A stretch of 64,000 nt of DNA from CAYSGL01 sp964520985 (GTDB lineage Bacteria > Pseudomonadota > Alphaproteobacteria > Micavibrionales > Micavibrionaceae). The DNA lies in assembly GCA_964520985.1 (NCBI GenBank), contig CAZFPB010000001.1, positions 1,550,001 through 1,614,000 of the forward strand, read 5' to 3'. A program made the translations under genes and the position numbers. Shown here in pieces: positions 1 to 8,668 of the stretch (positions are counted from its first letter, which is position 1; each line of letters begins with the position of its first letter). A model generated the notes under the pieces. It worked only from the letters and a program-made list of their open reading frames with translations, was not told the DNA's origin and made no database searches.

Positions 1-87
1 GTAGGCGGCGATCATTACGATGCGGCGGCGGCTAAGCTGGCCGATGAGCGCACTGTTCAATTTTTCCGCGACGCGCTGTCAGGATAG
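1..87 (+). CDS. C-terminal end of a dienelactone hydrolase-like protein (partial)
   Basis: The first 28 codons read through to a TAG and end the window's first gene, whose start lies outside. The residues (HYDAAAAKLADERTVQFF, then RDALSG) resemble the end of dienelactone hydrolase (carboxymethylenebutenolidase) family alpha/beta hydrolases, where an aligned helix with W/ERT..FF closes the fold after the catalytic His. The catalytic residues are not in view, so the family call rests only on this tail. The next gene starts 3 bases after the stop, so the two are probably cotranscribed. Confidence 0.45.
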   Translation, partial: VGGDHYDAAAAKLADERTVQFFRDALSG

Positions 88-90
88 ACC

Positions 91-1698
91 GTGAATACAC
101 CCCCGAATACAAAGCCGACCAATCCGCTGGTGCAAAAAGCGCTGGAGCGGTTGATTGCGATTTGTAAAGGGAACGGCATCAACACCAAAAATATTACCGT
201 GTCTCAAGCTGATGTGCAGGATGTACATTTTTCTGCCGGGACTTTTTTTGAACTGACCGTCACATCGCAGGACAAGGTTTTGGCAGGCCGCCAGCAGGCG
301 GGCGAAACGGTTGCCGATCCGCGCGATGTCGAGCGTATTATGCGCGAGATGACCACGAAAGCGCAGGGAAACAAAACATTAGAACAGGCGCTGACACAGC
401 AGTTACAGGCGCGCAAAGACAAAGGCTTCATGCTCGAAGGTGCGATGCTGCCGGTTGCCGGGATGGAGCGCACCGTCAGCTGGCATGAGCCGTGTACAAC
501 CTGTCAGCATACCGGACATGTGCGGTGCGATCAGTGCAATGGACAAAAATACGCGCGCTGTCAGCAATGCCACGGGCAAACGATGATGAAATGTCCGCTG
601 TGTTTAGGAACTGGTCACATTGCGGGCCAGCGCGGGCAGCAACCGTGCAATAAGTGTAATGGTATGCGCCGCGTGCCCTGCACGGTGTGCCGCCGTACCG
701 GAAAAATTCCCTGCCAGAAATGCCGCGCCACGGGGCAGGCGACATGCCCGACGTGTAAAGGGCAGGCGTTCAGCACCCGTGTCGTGACACTGAGTATGAA
801 GGCGCAGACCCGCGCCGATTATGCCCGAACGATGGTGCCGGAATATATGACGTTCCTGATCGAGAATAACGGCCCGGCGCTGGTCGCCAACGGCGATATC
901 ATTGTCAGCGCACAAAGCATGCAGGACGAAGGCAAGATGGGCGTTCATTATGAAGCCGACTGCGCCTATGCCGACATCACCTTCCGCCTCGGTAACAAAC
1001 CAGTCAAGGTCGGCGCTTACGGTAAGGGAAATTTTGTCCGTTTGCCGCCAATATTGGACTCACTGCTCACCGCGCCGATCGATCAGCTCAACCTGGCCGC
1101 GCATGGCACGGGTGATGTCGCCAAGTTATTAAAGGATGCCGGACGGTATCGAGCCATTGCGCTGGCGCTGGTCACGACGATCCGCGCCAATGCCGCCCAA
1201 ACATCAGCGCGTTTGATGGAAAAATATCCCGAAGGATTGTCGCGCGAGTGCGCGGCCAAGATCGGGAAATATGCAGACGCTGCCGTAGGCTTGATCACGC
1301 GCAAGCCGCGCTATCAAGGATTGATGATCGGCCTAGCACTGGTCGGCCTTCTGTATGCGTTTTATTATGTCGGGCCTGGGCGCTCCTTGCTGATGCCTTT
1401 TGTCGGCAACATTTATCTGCGGAGTGTAATTGATGTATTGCTTGTCATTCTCGGCGCGATGATGACAACCCTGTCCATCCAGATCAGCGCGAAGAATGCG
1501 CTGCACAAAGCACTGGGACATCTGGTTCCGCCCAATAAACGCCGCAGCCTTATTCCGCGGGCACGTGGTGCAGGTTTGTGGGGATACGGTGCGGGTTTCG
1601 TGCTGTATATGATTGCGGTTGAATTGTCGCGTCACGTGACCGGGGGATCGACCCCTTCGTGGTACCAAAGCGCGCTCGCTCTTTTCGGCATTCAATAA
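91..1698 (+). CDS. Membrane protein with DnaJ-type CxxCxG zinc-finger repeats, no J domain
   Basis: 535 residues from a GTG start 3 bases after the previous stop. Residues about 135-225 hold eight CxxC motifs (CTTC, CDQC, CQQC, CPLC, CNKC, CTVC, CQKC, CPTC), most followed by xG as in the cysteine-rich zinc domain of DnaJ, which normally has four. There is no HPD-containing J domain, so it should not stimulate DnaK in the usual way. The C-terminal 130 residues contain three likely membrane helices (near 409-430, 446-465 and 500-520). The middle region (about 230-400) matches nothing I recognise. A membrane-anchored zinc protein with a protein-binding or redox role is an inference. The next gene is on the other strand. 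Confidence 0.7.
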   Translation: MNTPPNTKPTNPLVQKALERLIAICKGNGINTKNITVSQADVQDVHFSAGTFFELTVTSQDKVLAGRQQAGETVADPRDVERIMREMTTKAQGNKTLEQALTQQLQARKDKGFMLEGAMLPVAGMERTVSWHEPCTTCQHTGHVRCDQCNGQKYARCQQCHGQTMMKCPLCLGTGHIAGQRGQQPCNKCNGMRRVPCTVCRRTGKIPCQKCRATGQATCPTCKGQAFSTRVVTLSMKAQTRADYARTMVPEYMTFLIENNGPALVANGDIIVSAQSMQDEGKMGVHYEADCAYADITFRLGNKPVKVGAYGKGNFVRLPPILDSLLTAPIDQLNLAAHGTGDVAKLLKDAGRYRAIALALVTTIRANAAQTSARLMEKYPEGLSRECAAKIGKYADAAVGLITRKPRYQGLMIGLALVGLLYAFYYVGPGRSLLMPFVGNIYLRSVIDVLLVILGAMMTTLSIQISAKNALHKALGHLVPPNKRRSLIPRARGAGLWGYGAGFVLYMIAVELSRHVTGGSTPSWYQSALALFGIQ

Positions 1699-1730
1699 AA
1701 AACCGCCCGATGGCTAAGCCATACGGGCGG
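1697..1730 (-). terminator. Rho-independent terminator
   Basis: CCGCCCG-ATGGC, loop TAA, GCCAT-A-CGGGCGG forms a 12-bp stem with one bulged A at 1703-1730. Read on the minus strand it is followed by six T (1697-1702), so it ends transcription of the minus-strand small secreted-protein gene that stops at 1794. On the plus strand it has no T run, though the hairpin lies just after the stop of the zinc-finger gene. Confidence 0.7.
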
Positions 1731-1793
1731 CGAGGGGACTAGCAGGGAGTTTCACTTCTCTTGGGATGGGGCGTCCCGCCAGAAGCGTCTTAC

Positions 1794-2198
1794 TTACGGC
1801 AGGTACGATACACGCAGCGCCTGTTCTTTTTTACAGGTGCGGTATTGCTGGATATCAAGGGCAGAGATATCCGGCGTCGTGCTTTGTGGCCCGCCTTTCA
1901 AATCTTCCGTCGGGCCGAGGGCAAGCCGGACTCCAAGCAGAAGACTTAATGTCGCCGCTTTACCCGCGGCCGTGGTGTCACCAGCCGTGCGCTGGTTTGC
2001 TTTATCCGGCGATCCATTCGTGAACCCAGAGGAAAGGCCCGAGGAAAGGAAGGAGAGGCAGGGATCGCCCGGAGAAACTGGAGAGGCCTGCGCCAGGGCA
2101 GGCAAGAAAAGCAGGGCGGCCAGAAGGCCCATCATCAGGGCAAGGCGCGCGGAGAAATCATTTGCGGGAAATGTCAGTGAACGCATCATGGTACCCAT
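1794..2198 (-). CDS. Small secreted protein of unknown function
   Basis: About 134 residues. Near the N-terminus there is a good signal peptide: hydrophobic ALMMGLLAALLFLPALAQA, then SPVSPGD, with cleavage probably after AQA. The mature part is short, Ser/Gly/Thr-rich and has two cysteines (CLSF and RTCKK). I do not recognise a family. The start is uncertain. The frame is open upstream to a TTG at 2219, but the ATGs at 2198, 2189 and 2186 are better candidates and none has a strong ribosome binding site. A terminator lies about 60 bases past the stop, which supports it being a real transcription unit. Confidence 0.5.
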   Translation of the reverse strand: MGTMMRSLTFPANDFSARLALMMGLLAALLFLPALAQASPVSPGDPCLSFLSSGLSSGFTNGSPDKANQRTAGDTTAAGKAATLSLLLGVRLALGPTEDLKGGPQSTTPDISALDIQQYRTCKKEQALRVSYLP

Positions 2199-2364
2199 TC
2201 TTGTTTTTATGCTTTTCAAGAGCGGGGCCGGGCAGCCTGGCTTTCACCAGAGCCGCAACCGGCCCACATCTTTATTGCACCACAATATGAATATTATGAC
2301 AATAATTATCGTTTCGGATTTCGGGCGAATAAATCTAAAATTTTATTGGTTGGTAAAAGGCAAT

Positions 2365-2394
2365 AAAAAAGCCGGCTTAACGCCGGGGTTTTAC
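2365..2394 (-). terminator. Terminator after the S74 pilin-like gene
   Basis: AAAAAAG, CCGGC, loop TTAAC, GCCGG, GGTTTT. The A and T runs flank the stem on both sides, so it can act in both directions. It lies 15-40 bases past the stop of the 875-residue minus-strand gene. Confidence 0.65.
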
Positions 2395-2406
2395 GCGCCT
2401 CGCCCT

Positions 2407-5034
2407 TTAACGAGCAGTTTCCAGTTTCTCCATACGCTCTTTTAGCGCATCCATCTCTTTGGCGTGATCGGCTTTCATACGGATGATGTCTTCTTTCAAG
2501 GCGGCATTATCCGCTTTCAGGGCGTTCGTCACCTCGAAGAGACTTGCCACTTTTTCTACCAGTTCATCGAACAGATGTTTCAGGTCTTTCACCGCTTCGA
2601 TAAGAACCGGGATATACCCTGTCATATCCACCGATAAATATCCGTCTTCATCTTTCATCACGGCTTCAGGCAATACTTTTTGCATTTCCTGCGCAATCAC
2701 GCCGACGCGATCCTTCGTAGTATCGAATTTGGTTTTCTCGTTCCAGTGGTAACGCACTCCACGTGATTGAAGAATAATATTCAAAGGATCTTTAATGGTT
2801 TCAATATCCTTTTTCAGACGCTCGTCGGATGTGCAGTTTGTAGAGCCCGTCCCGCTGCCGATCACGCAATTCGTTGTGCTACCGTAGACAGTCAGGTTAC
2901 CGTTTGCATTCCAGATGCCGAGATTTGACCAAGCGCCCGCCGTATAGTTCCTGAAATACAAAGCGCTCGCCCCCGCGGCAGCGCCCGCATTCATATACAT
3001 CCGTCCAACGCCGGACGCATGTCCGCTACCATACATAATAATACCGCCACCGCCCGACGAATTGACACCGGAATACAGGGTCATGGCGCCAGTGTTATTA
3101 TCACTGTAGATACTGAAGTTGCCGGGCGAATAAATATTGCCGTCGATCGTCAGTGTGCCGCCCATATACAAATCACCGCCTGACTTCGCCATGAAAATGC
3201 GCTTATCCGTACTGGTATTATAAATATCGATGGCCTTTTCGTCGTTGTTATTGTCATCGACGAGGATCAGCATGCCCCCATAATCACCGTTACCAACGCC
3301 TTCAACGACCATCGCAAAACCATTGCTTTCAGTCCCCGGTGGATAGGTTGTTAAATATTTGCTGGTCGAACTGAAACGCCCCTCGCCTTTCACGTGAAGC
3401 GGCGCCCGGGGACCAGTTACATTCACCCCCACACGCCCGGCTGATGTCACACGCATTAATTCAGTGCCCGTGGGTGTCGTATAGCCGCCAGTGCGGATGC
3501 TGAAAGTACCGCCCGTTCCCCCATCGCCATTAATATTCAAAAAAAGATGGTTATCCGCTGCTATCAAACCTGCTTCCGTCATGCGGATATCCGCCGCCAC
3601 CGTTGTATCTGACGACTCTCCCAGCCATAAACCGCTATTGATCCGCGTACCGGCATTGTTCAAGTATAAAGGACTTAAGACACCATTGTTTCGGTGAAAT
3701 ATCTCGTTATTGTCCATCATCATGTTCGTGCTGGTTTCCGCACCGATCATGAAAGACCCGGATCCCGCACCCAGCTCAGCATCGAGCGGCGCGTTTTTAA
3801 TCTGCAGCGGTACGGTGGGTGCCGTTAAGCCAATACCAGTATTGCCATTGGCCAGAATACGCATACTTTCAGTTGTTCCTGTATAGAAACGCATATATCC
3901 GTCGGCAGCGCCCGATGCATAGAGCATCATATATTTGGCTTCAGGCCTGAAATCTATGTAACCGCCGTTAGTATTCGATCCTGACGAAACATTGTCGATC
4001 AGCAAACGGCCAGGTAACGTCGCATGGGCTGATCCATAAGCATACAGACGCGCATAATTGTTATTATCTTCATATCCAACCCGTAAAGCACGGGCAGATG
4101 TTGAGCCAACCGGTTGAGTCACGTCCAATGTGCTAGAAATGGCGGCGTTACCTTCCACATCCAGCTTATATGTTGGCGTTGCAGTTCCAACACCCACATT
4201 CCCCCCCGAGCTGATATAAACCCCTTCATTGTCTCCGTCGCCTGACAACCAGCTGGTTCCGAGAATGATGTTAGACAAAAAGGTGACGCCTTTGAGGGAA
4301 GCAAGTTTTTGAATGAAATCAACTTTAATGGCTGGCTTGGTGGGGGTCGTTGTTGAATCGACGCCAAAGATCACGGTTCCGTCTTTCTTGACTTCGAGAT
4401 CTTTTGAAATTTCAGCAACGCCAGGCGATCCGGTTTTCTCTGTCCACAACCCACCAGCAAGCTGCTTTGATTCTGCGTATGTATATTGGAGGATGAGATC
4501 ATCCGATCCCGAAACTCGGGAGATGTAGGTTGGATGGTTTACGCAACTTGTCTGGAAAACGCGGTCAGGACCGGACGAGATGACGGCAATGGCAATCTGC
4601 GTTTCGGCGGCTGTCCCGGCGCGGCGTTTCTGGCTAGCGCCGCCGCATCCGGCATTGTTGATCTGCGCCCCGTGATCCCAGACACAATACCCGAACGTGT
4701 TGCCCCAAGGGTCCTGCTGCGCCGAGCCGATGGTTGCCGGCAAGAAACCGCCGCCTGTCGGTGCGACGCCTGTACCCGTCGTCGACCATTCAACGGGTTC
4801 GACATAGCCATCGCTATCGCAGTCGGCGGTCGGCTGCTGTGCGGCAGCGATCAGCGATAAACGTCCCGCCGCAATCATCTGGTTTTCTGCGACCGTGTTT
4901 TTGGTCACTGTATGCATGGAGCGAACGGGCCCCTTCATGATGGTCATGCTGGCCGCGCCGAGTACGCCTACCAGCCCTACCGCGCCGAAGAGTGCGAAAA
5001 ATACATTTCCGGATTGTTTATTGGGATGAACCAT
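2407..5034 (-). CDS. Pilin-like surface protein with C-terminal S74 intramolecular chaperone domain
   Basis: 875 residues. The N-terminus (HPNKQSG then NVFFALFGAVGLVGVLGA) looks like a prepilin leader ending in Gly plus one hydrophobic helix; it lacks Glu at +5, as some minor pseudopilins do. Residues about 45-180 include DPWGNTFGY, like the DPWG motif of GspG-type pilins. A long Gly/Asn/Thr-rich body with repeated (G)VGTATP- and LTVYGS-like segments resembles phage tail fibres. Residues 734-875 are a peptidase S74 domain: SDERLKKDI gives the Ser736-Lys741 pair expected for self-cleavage before the Ser, followed by GVIAQE and a coiled coil to the end. In the known family this domain trimerises the stalk and then cuts itself off. 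GAGGAG precedes the ATG. The protein is probably a trimeric fibre displayed on a pilus or envelope; no phage genes are nearby. Confidence 0.8.
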   Translation of the reverse strand: MVHPNKQSGNVFFALFGAVGLVGVLGAASMTIMKGPVRSMHTVTKNTVAENQMIAAGRLSLIAAAQQPTADCDSDGYVEPVEWSTTGTGVAPTGGGFLPATIGSAQQDPWGNTFGYCVWDHGAQINNAGCGGASQKRRAGTAAETQIAIAVISSGPDRVFQTSCVNHPTYISRVSGSDDLILQYTYAESKQLAGGLWTEKTGSPGVAEISKDLEVKKDGTVIFGVDSTTTPTKPAIKVDFIQKLASLKGVTFLSNIILGTSWLSGDGDNEGVYISSGGNVGVGTATPTYKLDVEGNAAISSTLDVTQPVGSTSARALRVGYEDNNNYARLYAYGSAHATLPGRLLIDNVSSGSNTNGGYIDFRPEAKYMMLYASGAADGYMRFYTGTTESMRILANGNTGIGLTAPTVPLQIKNAPLDAELGAGSGSFMIGAETSTNMMMDNNEIFHRNNGVLSPLYLNNAGTRINSGLWLGESSDTTVAADIRMTEAGLIAADNHLFLNINGDGGTGGTFSIRTGGYTTPTGTELMRVTSAGRVGVNVTGPRAPLHVKGEGRFSSTSKYLTTYPPGTESNGFAMVVEGVGNGDYGGMLILVDDNNNDEKAIDIYNTSTDKRIFMAKSGGDLYMGGTLTIDGNIYSPGNFSIYSDNNTGAMTLYSGVNSSGGGGIIMYGSGHASGVGRMYMNAGAAAGASALYFRNYTAGAWSNLGIWNANGNLTVYGSTTNCVIGSGTGSTNCTSDERLKKDIETIKDPLNIILQSRGVRYHWNEKTKFDTTKDRVGVIAQEMQKVLPEAVMKDEDGYLSVDMTGYIPVLIEAVKDLKHLFDELVEKVASLFEVTNALKADNAALKEDIIRMKADHAKEMDALKERMEKLETAR

Positions 5035-5140
5035 AACGGTCTCCTCGCAGCCGGCGCCGCATACAACTATTCAAATTAAATTTTAAATAAGTATGATTAA
5101 AAAAATAATAAAACGTACGAACATTAGATAAAACGAATTA

Positions 5141-5162
5141 GGGAGGAATGAACATTCCTCCC
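5141..5162. repeat. Perfect inverted repeat upstream of the S74 pilin gene
   Basis: GGGAGGAATG, AA, CATTCCTCCC: a perfect 10-bp stem with a 2-base centre, in AT-rich DNA 107 bases upstream of the minus-strand start at 5034 and 27 bases past the rho terminator. There is no T run, so it is more likely an operator-type site or a second transcription barrier than a classical terminator. Function unknown. Confidence 0.5.
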
Positions 5163-5181
5163 TCAAGAATACTGTATTTTT

Positions 5182-5212
5182 AAAAAAAGACAACCCGAAC
5201 GCGCCGGGTGTC
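5182..5212 (-). terminator. rho terminator
   Basis: On the minus strand GACACCCG, a short loop, CGGGTTGTC forms a stem (5189-5212) followed by seven T (5182-5188). It sits directly after the rho stop codon. Confidence 0.75.
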
Positions 5213-5216
5213 TGCC

Positions 5217-6473
5217 CTATTGATTCATCGCAGTGAAGAACTCGTCGTTGTTCTTGGTCTGGCGCATCTTGTCGATGAGGAATTCAACCGCATCGACGGT
5301 GCCCATCGGGTTGAGGATACGGCGCAGGACCCACATTTTCTGCAAGGTCTCTTTATCGACCAGCAGTTCTTCCTTACGCGTACCGGATTTTTGAATGTCG
5401 ATAGCAGGGAAGACGCGCTTGTCAGCGATCTTGCGGTCCATGACAATTTCAGAGTTACCCGTTCCTTTGAATTCTTCGAAGATAACCTCGTCCATACGCG
5501 AGCCGGTATCGATCAGCGCGGTGGCGATGATGGTGAGCGAGCCGCCTTGTTCGATGTTACGCGCGGCGCCGAAGAAACGCTTCGGACGTTGCAAGGCGTT
5601 GGCATCCACACCGCCGGTCAGCACTTTACCCGATGACGGCACAACGGTGTTGTACGCACGAGCGAGACGGGTAATGGAATCCAGCAGAATAATCACATCG
5701 CGCTTATGCTCGACAAGGCGCTTGGCTTTTTCGAGGACCATCTCGGCAACCTGTACGTGGCGCGAGGCGGGTTCATCGAAGGTCGAGGAGATGACTTCGC
5801 CGCGCACCGAGCGCGCCATGTCGGTCACTTCTTCTGGGCGCTCATCAATCAGCAGAACGATGAGGTAGGCATCGGGATGGTTGGCCGCAATCGACGAGGC
5901 GATATTCTGCAGCATGACAGTTTTACCCGTACGGGGCGGCGCGACGAGCAGCGCCCGCTGGCCGAAACCGATCGGCGAAACCATTTCGATGACGCGCTGG
6001 GTGTAATTCTTTTTGGTCGGGTCATCCAGCTCGAGCTTGATCTTGCGGTCCGGATAGAGTGGGGTGAGGTTGTCGAAGTTGATACGGTGGCGGACTTTGT
6101 CCGGGGACTCACCATTAATGGTATCAACTTTGAGGAGCGCGAAGTAGCGCTCGGAATCTTTGGGGGCGCGGATCTCGCCATCGACGATATCGCCGGTGCG
6201 CAGGCCAAAACGGCGGACCTGGCTGGGCGAGACATAAATATCGTCCGGGCCGGGCAGGTAGTTTTCTTCCGGGGAGCGCAGGAAGCCGAAGCCGTCCTGC
6301 AGCACTTCCAATACACCCGAGCCCGCGATCGGCACATTCTGTTCGGCCAGCATCTTCAGGATGGCGAACATCATGTCCTGCTTGCGCATAGAGGCGCAGT
6401 TTTCGATCTCCAGCTCTTCGGCAAAAGCCAGCAGCTCGGCGGGTGAGCGGGTTTTTAATTCTTGTAAGTTCAT
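5217..6473 (-). CDS. rho: Transcription termination factor Rho
   Basis: 418 residues, the usual length for Rho, a hexameric RNA-dependent ATPase that pulls RNA polymerase off nascent transcripts. The N-terminal helical domain (1-45) is followed by the cold-shock-like RNA-binding domain with GFGFLRSPEENYLPGPDDIY at 61-80. The ATPase domain has Walker A APPRTGKT at 178-185, LLIDERPEEV, and the Q/R-loop region near SGKVLTGGVD. The gene stands alone with its own terminator. rho next to hemJ and hemE is typical of the alphaproteobacterial origin region, although here two unknown genes lie between rho and hemJ. Confidence 0.97.
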   Translation of the reverse strand: MNLQELKTRSPAELLAFAEELEIENCASMRKQDMMFAILKMLAEQNVPIAGSGVLEVLQDGFGFLRSPEENYLPGPDDIYVSPSQVRRFGLRTGDIVDGEIRAPKDSERYFALLKVDTINGESPDKVRHRINFDNLTPLYPDRKIKLELDDPTKKNYTQRVIEMVSPIGFGQRALLVAPPRTGKTVMLQNIASSIAANHPDAYLIVLLIDERPEEVTDMARSVRGEVISSTFDEPASRHVQVAEMVLEKAKRLVEHKRDVIILLDSITRLARAYNTVVPSSGKVLTGGVDANALQRPKRFFGAARNIEQGGSLTIIATALIDTGSRMDEVIFEEFKGTGNSEIVMDRKIADKRVFPAIDIQKSGTRKEELLVDKETLQKMWVLRRILNPMGTVDAVEFLIDKMRQTKNNDEFFTAMNQ

Positions 6474-6749
6474 GCGGATCTCGTCATGTGGGGGATGATA
6501 TAAGGGGGGAAATTGTGCTTTGGGGGTGTTAAAGGTCAGACCTGAAAGTTAACAATGTACGTTAAAAGTATCTTTGATTTCCTGCGCGGAGCGGTATGAG
6601 CCGTGCCACCTGCGGCGTTTAAGCCGCTCAAAACTCTCACAATTTCGTGGAATCCCGGTAAAAGACATACGAGTTATAGCCAATTATGGGATGTGAGTCA
6701 ATCCAATAAAAGGGTTGCGAATTAGGCATGGCTTATATACAAAAAATGT

Positions 6750-7256
6750 ATGCGTACTGTGTTTGATAAAGCTAGGGAAGACGCCGCCGGCCTGGCAGAA
6801 GACTTTACATACTCCTCAATCTTCGAGGGGCCGTCTACGCCGCAAATGCTTGCTTCTTTCGCTCTCATGGAAAATTACCGCGTGTTCCTCACCAATCTGA
6901 TTGGCGATTACGGGGCAAAAACCGTTGAGGTGCAACATTCTCCAGCCGGTCTTGAGCGCTACCAGTATAAATTCATTCTTACAAATAAAACGCCGGATGA
7001 TGAATATGTCGCCGTCATGCGTTTCTGGAACGATCTGAATAAATGCCGGATCGATGGCGATGACAGCGTCGTCGTGATGCCGGACGACAATAACCTGCCA
7101 ATATTGTCCTGTGATGCTTATGGCCTACTTCCTCTTTTGAAGAAAAATTGCGACGCCCACGGACAGACCAAATATTACAAGAAGACGTTTGAAATGATCG
7201 AGGCCTGCGCCCAAAGACTGGTCATGTCTCAGAACCCAAAATTGAGGCTGCATTAA
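6750..7256 (+). CDS. Hypothetical protein, first gene of an unknown pair
   Basis: 168 residues, no signal peptide or membrane helix. Mixed alpha/beta composition with seven acidic residues in the segment around DDSVVVMPDDNN. I do not recognise a family. It begins at ATG 6750 after a weak ribosome binding site; the 276 bases upstream, shared with rho, hold no other gene. Its stop is one base before the ATG of the next gene, so the two form an operon and probably work together. Base composition is more AT-rich than in the housekeeping genes around it, hinting at later acquisition. Confidence 0.6.
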   Translation: MRTVFDKAREDAAGLAEDFTYSSIFEGPSTPQMLASFALMENYRVFLTNLIGDYGAKTVEVQHSPAGLERYQYKFILTNKTPDDEYVAVMRFWNDLNKCRIDGDDSVVVMPDDNNLPILSCDAYGLLPLLKKNCDAHGQTKYYKKTFEMIEACAQRLVMSQNPKLRLH

Positions 7257-7257
7257 C

Positions 7258-8133
7258 ATGATTTATAAAATATCCGACGAGATCGAGTTTGATTTTTTCT
7301 GGCCTCAGAATACGATCGCCAATACTTCTTCCTTAACGCCGCCCGACTGCTGCGCGCATCTTCCGATTAAAAAACTATCCGCTTCTTTTAATAAAAAAAC
7401 GAGCAACGAAGCGCCAATCGTTGCAAAAGCGGTTTCTAATAGACTCATACAGCCGTCGGCGATGGAATTGTTCGGCAATTTTTTAGAACTTATTTTAAAA
7501 TCACGCTATGAGCTGCAAGCCAGTGATTACACCATGCTGGTTGGTGAAGACAGTGTCACACGAGAGTATTTCGTTCAGTTCGGAATGGATATGGACAATG
7601 TGGTCCCCTATGAAAAAGAAGAGGCTGATTATTTTGATCCTGATTTGCAAGATGTTGTAACAGATTTTCTGGAAGATCTGGAGACGTGCCTTATCGATGA
7701 CAGCGTCACGATTGATTTTGAAAACCTGGCGATCTCTTTCAATCAAAAAATAGATTTTTATAAAGTTTTATATGCGTTTACGGATGTCAAGCAGAGCGCC
7801 ATTTCATCAACCGATGATATCGGCATTACGCTGGAGAACATGCAGAGTTTTGACGCCGAAGTGAAAGACCAGCAATTGGCTGAAGTGGTTCGATACAATA
7901 CCAGAAAAGGAAAAGAATTTTCCAATGAAGGAAACGGTGACTATCTTCTTGTTGTCTCGGGAGGCAACAGTTATCTATCCATGGATCATTATCTCGCCAG
8001 CGCTCATATTTGCCTGCAAGCCGAGATTTTTATGCCTCTTAGTCAGATTTTGACAACCCTTTGCCAAGAAGATCGATTGGCTCTTCCAAAAACGCATTCC
8101 ACTTACAAAACACCCTATTATAATTTCAATTAA
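7258..8133 (+). CDS. Hypothetical protein, second gene of an unknown pair
   Basis: 291 residues, cytoplasmic by appearance, acidic (several DD/EE/DE clusters such as EKEEADYFDPD). I do not recognise a family. It starts one base after the stop of the 168-residue gene. Its TAA (8131-8133) overlaps the convergent hemJ stop by 4 bases, so there is no room for a terminator between them. Composition is AT-rich like its partner. No catalytic motif is evident; a two-component accessory module is possible but unproven. Confidence 0.6.
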   Translation: MIYKISDEIEFDFFWPQNTIANTSSLTPPDCCAHLPIKKLSASFNKKTSNEAPIVAKAVSNRLIQPSAMELFGNFLELILKSRYELQASDYTMLVGEDSVTREYFVQFGMDMDNVVPYEKEEADYFDPDLQDVVTDFLEDLETCLIDDSVTIDFENLAISFNQKIDFYKVLYAFTDVKQSAISSTDDIGITLENMQSFDAEVKDQQLAEVVRYNTRKGKEFSNEGNGDYLLVVSGGNSYLSMDHYLASAHICLQAEIFMPLSQILTTLCQEDRLALPKTHSTYKTPYYNFN

Positions 8134-8582
8134 AACGGCTTCACGATCACGAGTATGACGATGGCGATCATCAGCAGGGTCGGGCCTTCGTTGAGGATGC
8201 GGTAGAATTTTGCGGGACGTGTGTTGGCGTCCCGAGCGAATTTCTTGCGGGCGCCGGCAAGCATGCCATGAACGCCGGTCAGAAGCAGGACAAAGAGAAT
8301 TTTGGCATGCATCCAGCCTTGCCCGGTCATCAGCCCTTCCCAATTCGCCCAGAGCATCAGGCCGCCAAAGACGAAGGTCGCGATCATCGCCGGGTTAATA
8401 ATAAATTTGAGCAGGCGGTATTCCATGATCTTGAGCGTCTCGGACAGTTCGCCGCCCTTGGGCGCGCCTGCGTGATAGACGAACAGGCGTGGCAGATAAA
8501 GCATGCCCGCCATCCATGAAATAACAGCGATCACATGCAGGGCCTTGATCCACGAATAGTGGCTTAAAATGAAATCTGTCAC
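8130..8582 (-). CDS. hemJ: HemJ-type protoporphyrinogen IX oxidase
   Basis: 150 residues with four membrane helices, the standard size. HemJ oxidises protoporphyrinogen IX to protoporphyrin IX in the inner membrane, the step before ferrochelatase. The conserved N-terminal signature ALHVIAVISWMAGMLYLPR with FVYH is present, and so is the WMHAKILFVLLLTGVHG helix carrying the conserved Lys. It lies near hemH and hemE, so three late haem steps cluster here. A divergent unknown gene begins 86 bases from its start, so the gap probably holds both promoters. Confidence 0.93.
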   Translation of the reverse strand: MTDFILSHYSWIKALHVIAVISWMAGMLYLPRLFVYHAGAPKGGELSETLKIMEYRLLKFIINPAMIATFVFGGLMLWANWEGLMTGQGWMHAKILFVLLLTGVHGMLAGARKKFARDANTRPAKFYRILNEGPTLLMIAIVILVIVKPF

Positions 8583-8668
8583 GACATTGCCCTTTTATTG
8601 CTTGAAATTCACCATGTGGTCCTCATAGAACACCAAAACACGGTCCAAGAGAAGAGGGTACACTGAGC

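Noticed and set aside
2407..5034. Prophage remnant
   Set aside because: The S74 domain is phage-like, but no capsid, terminase, integrase or other tail gene is nearby, and the N-terminus is pilin-like.
5706..6446. 246-codon open frame on the plus strand inside rho
   Set aside because: It is antisense to the highly conserved rho coding sequence and lacks a start signal; composition follows from rho codon use.
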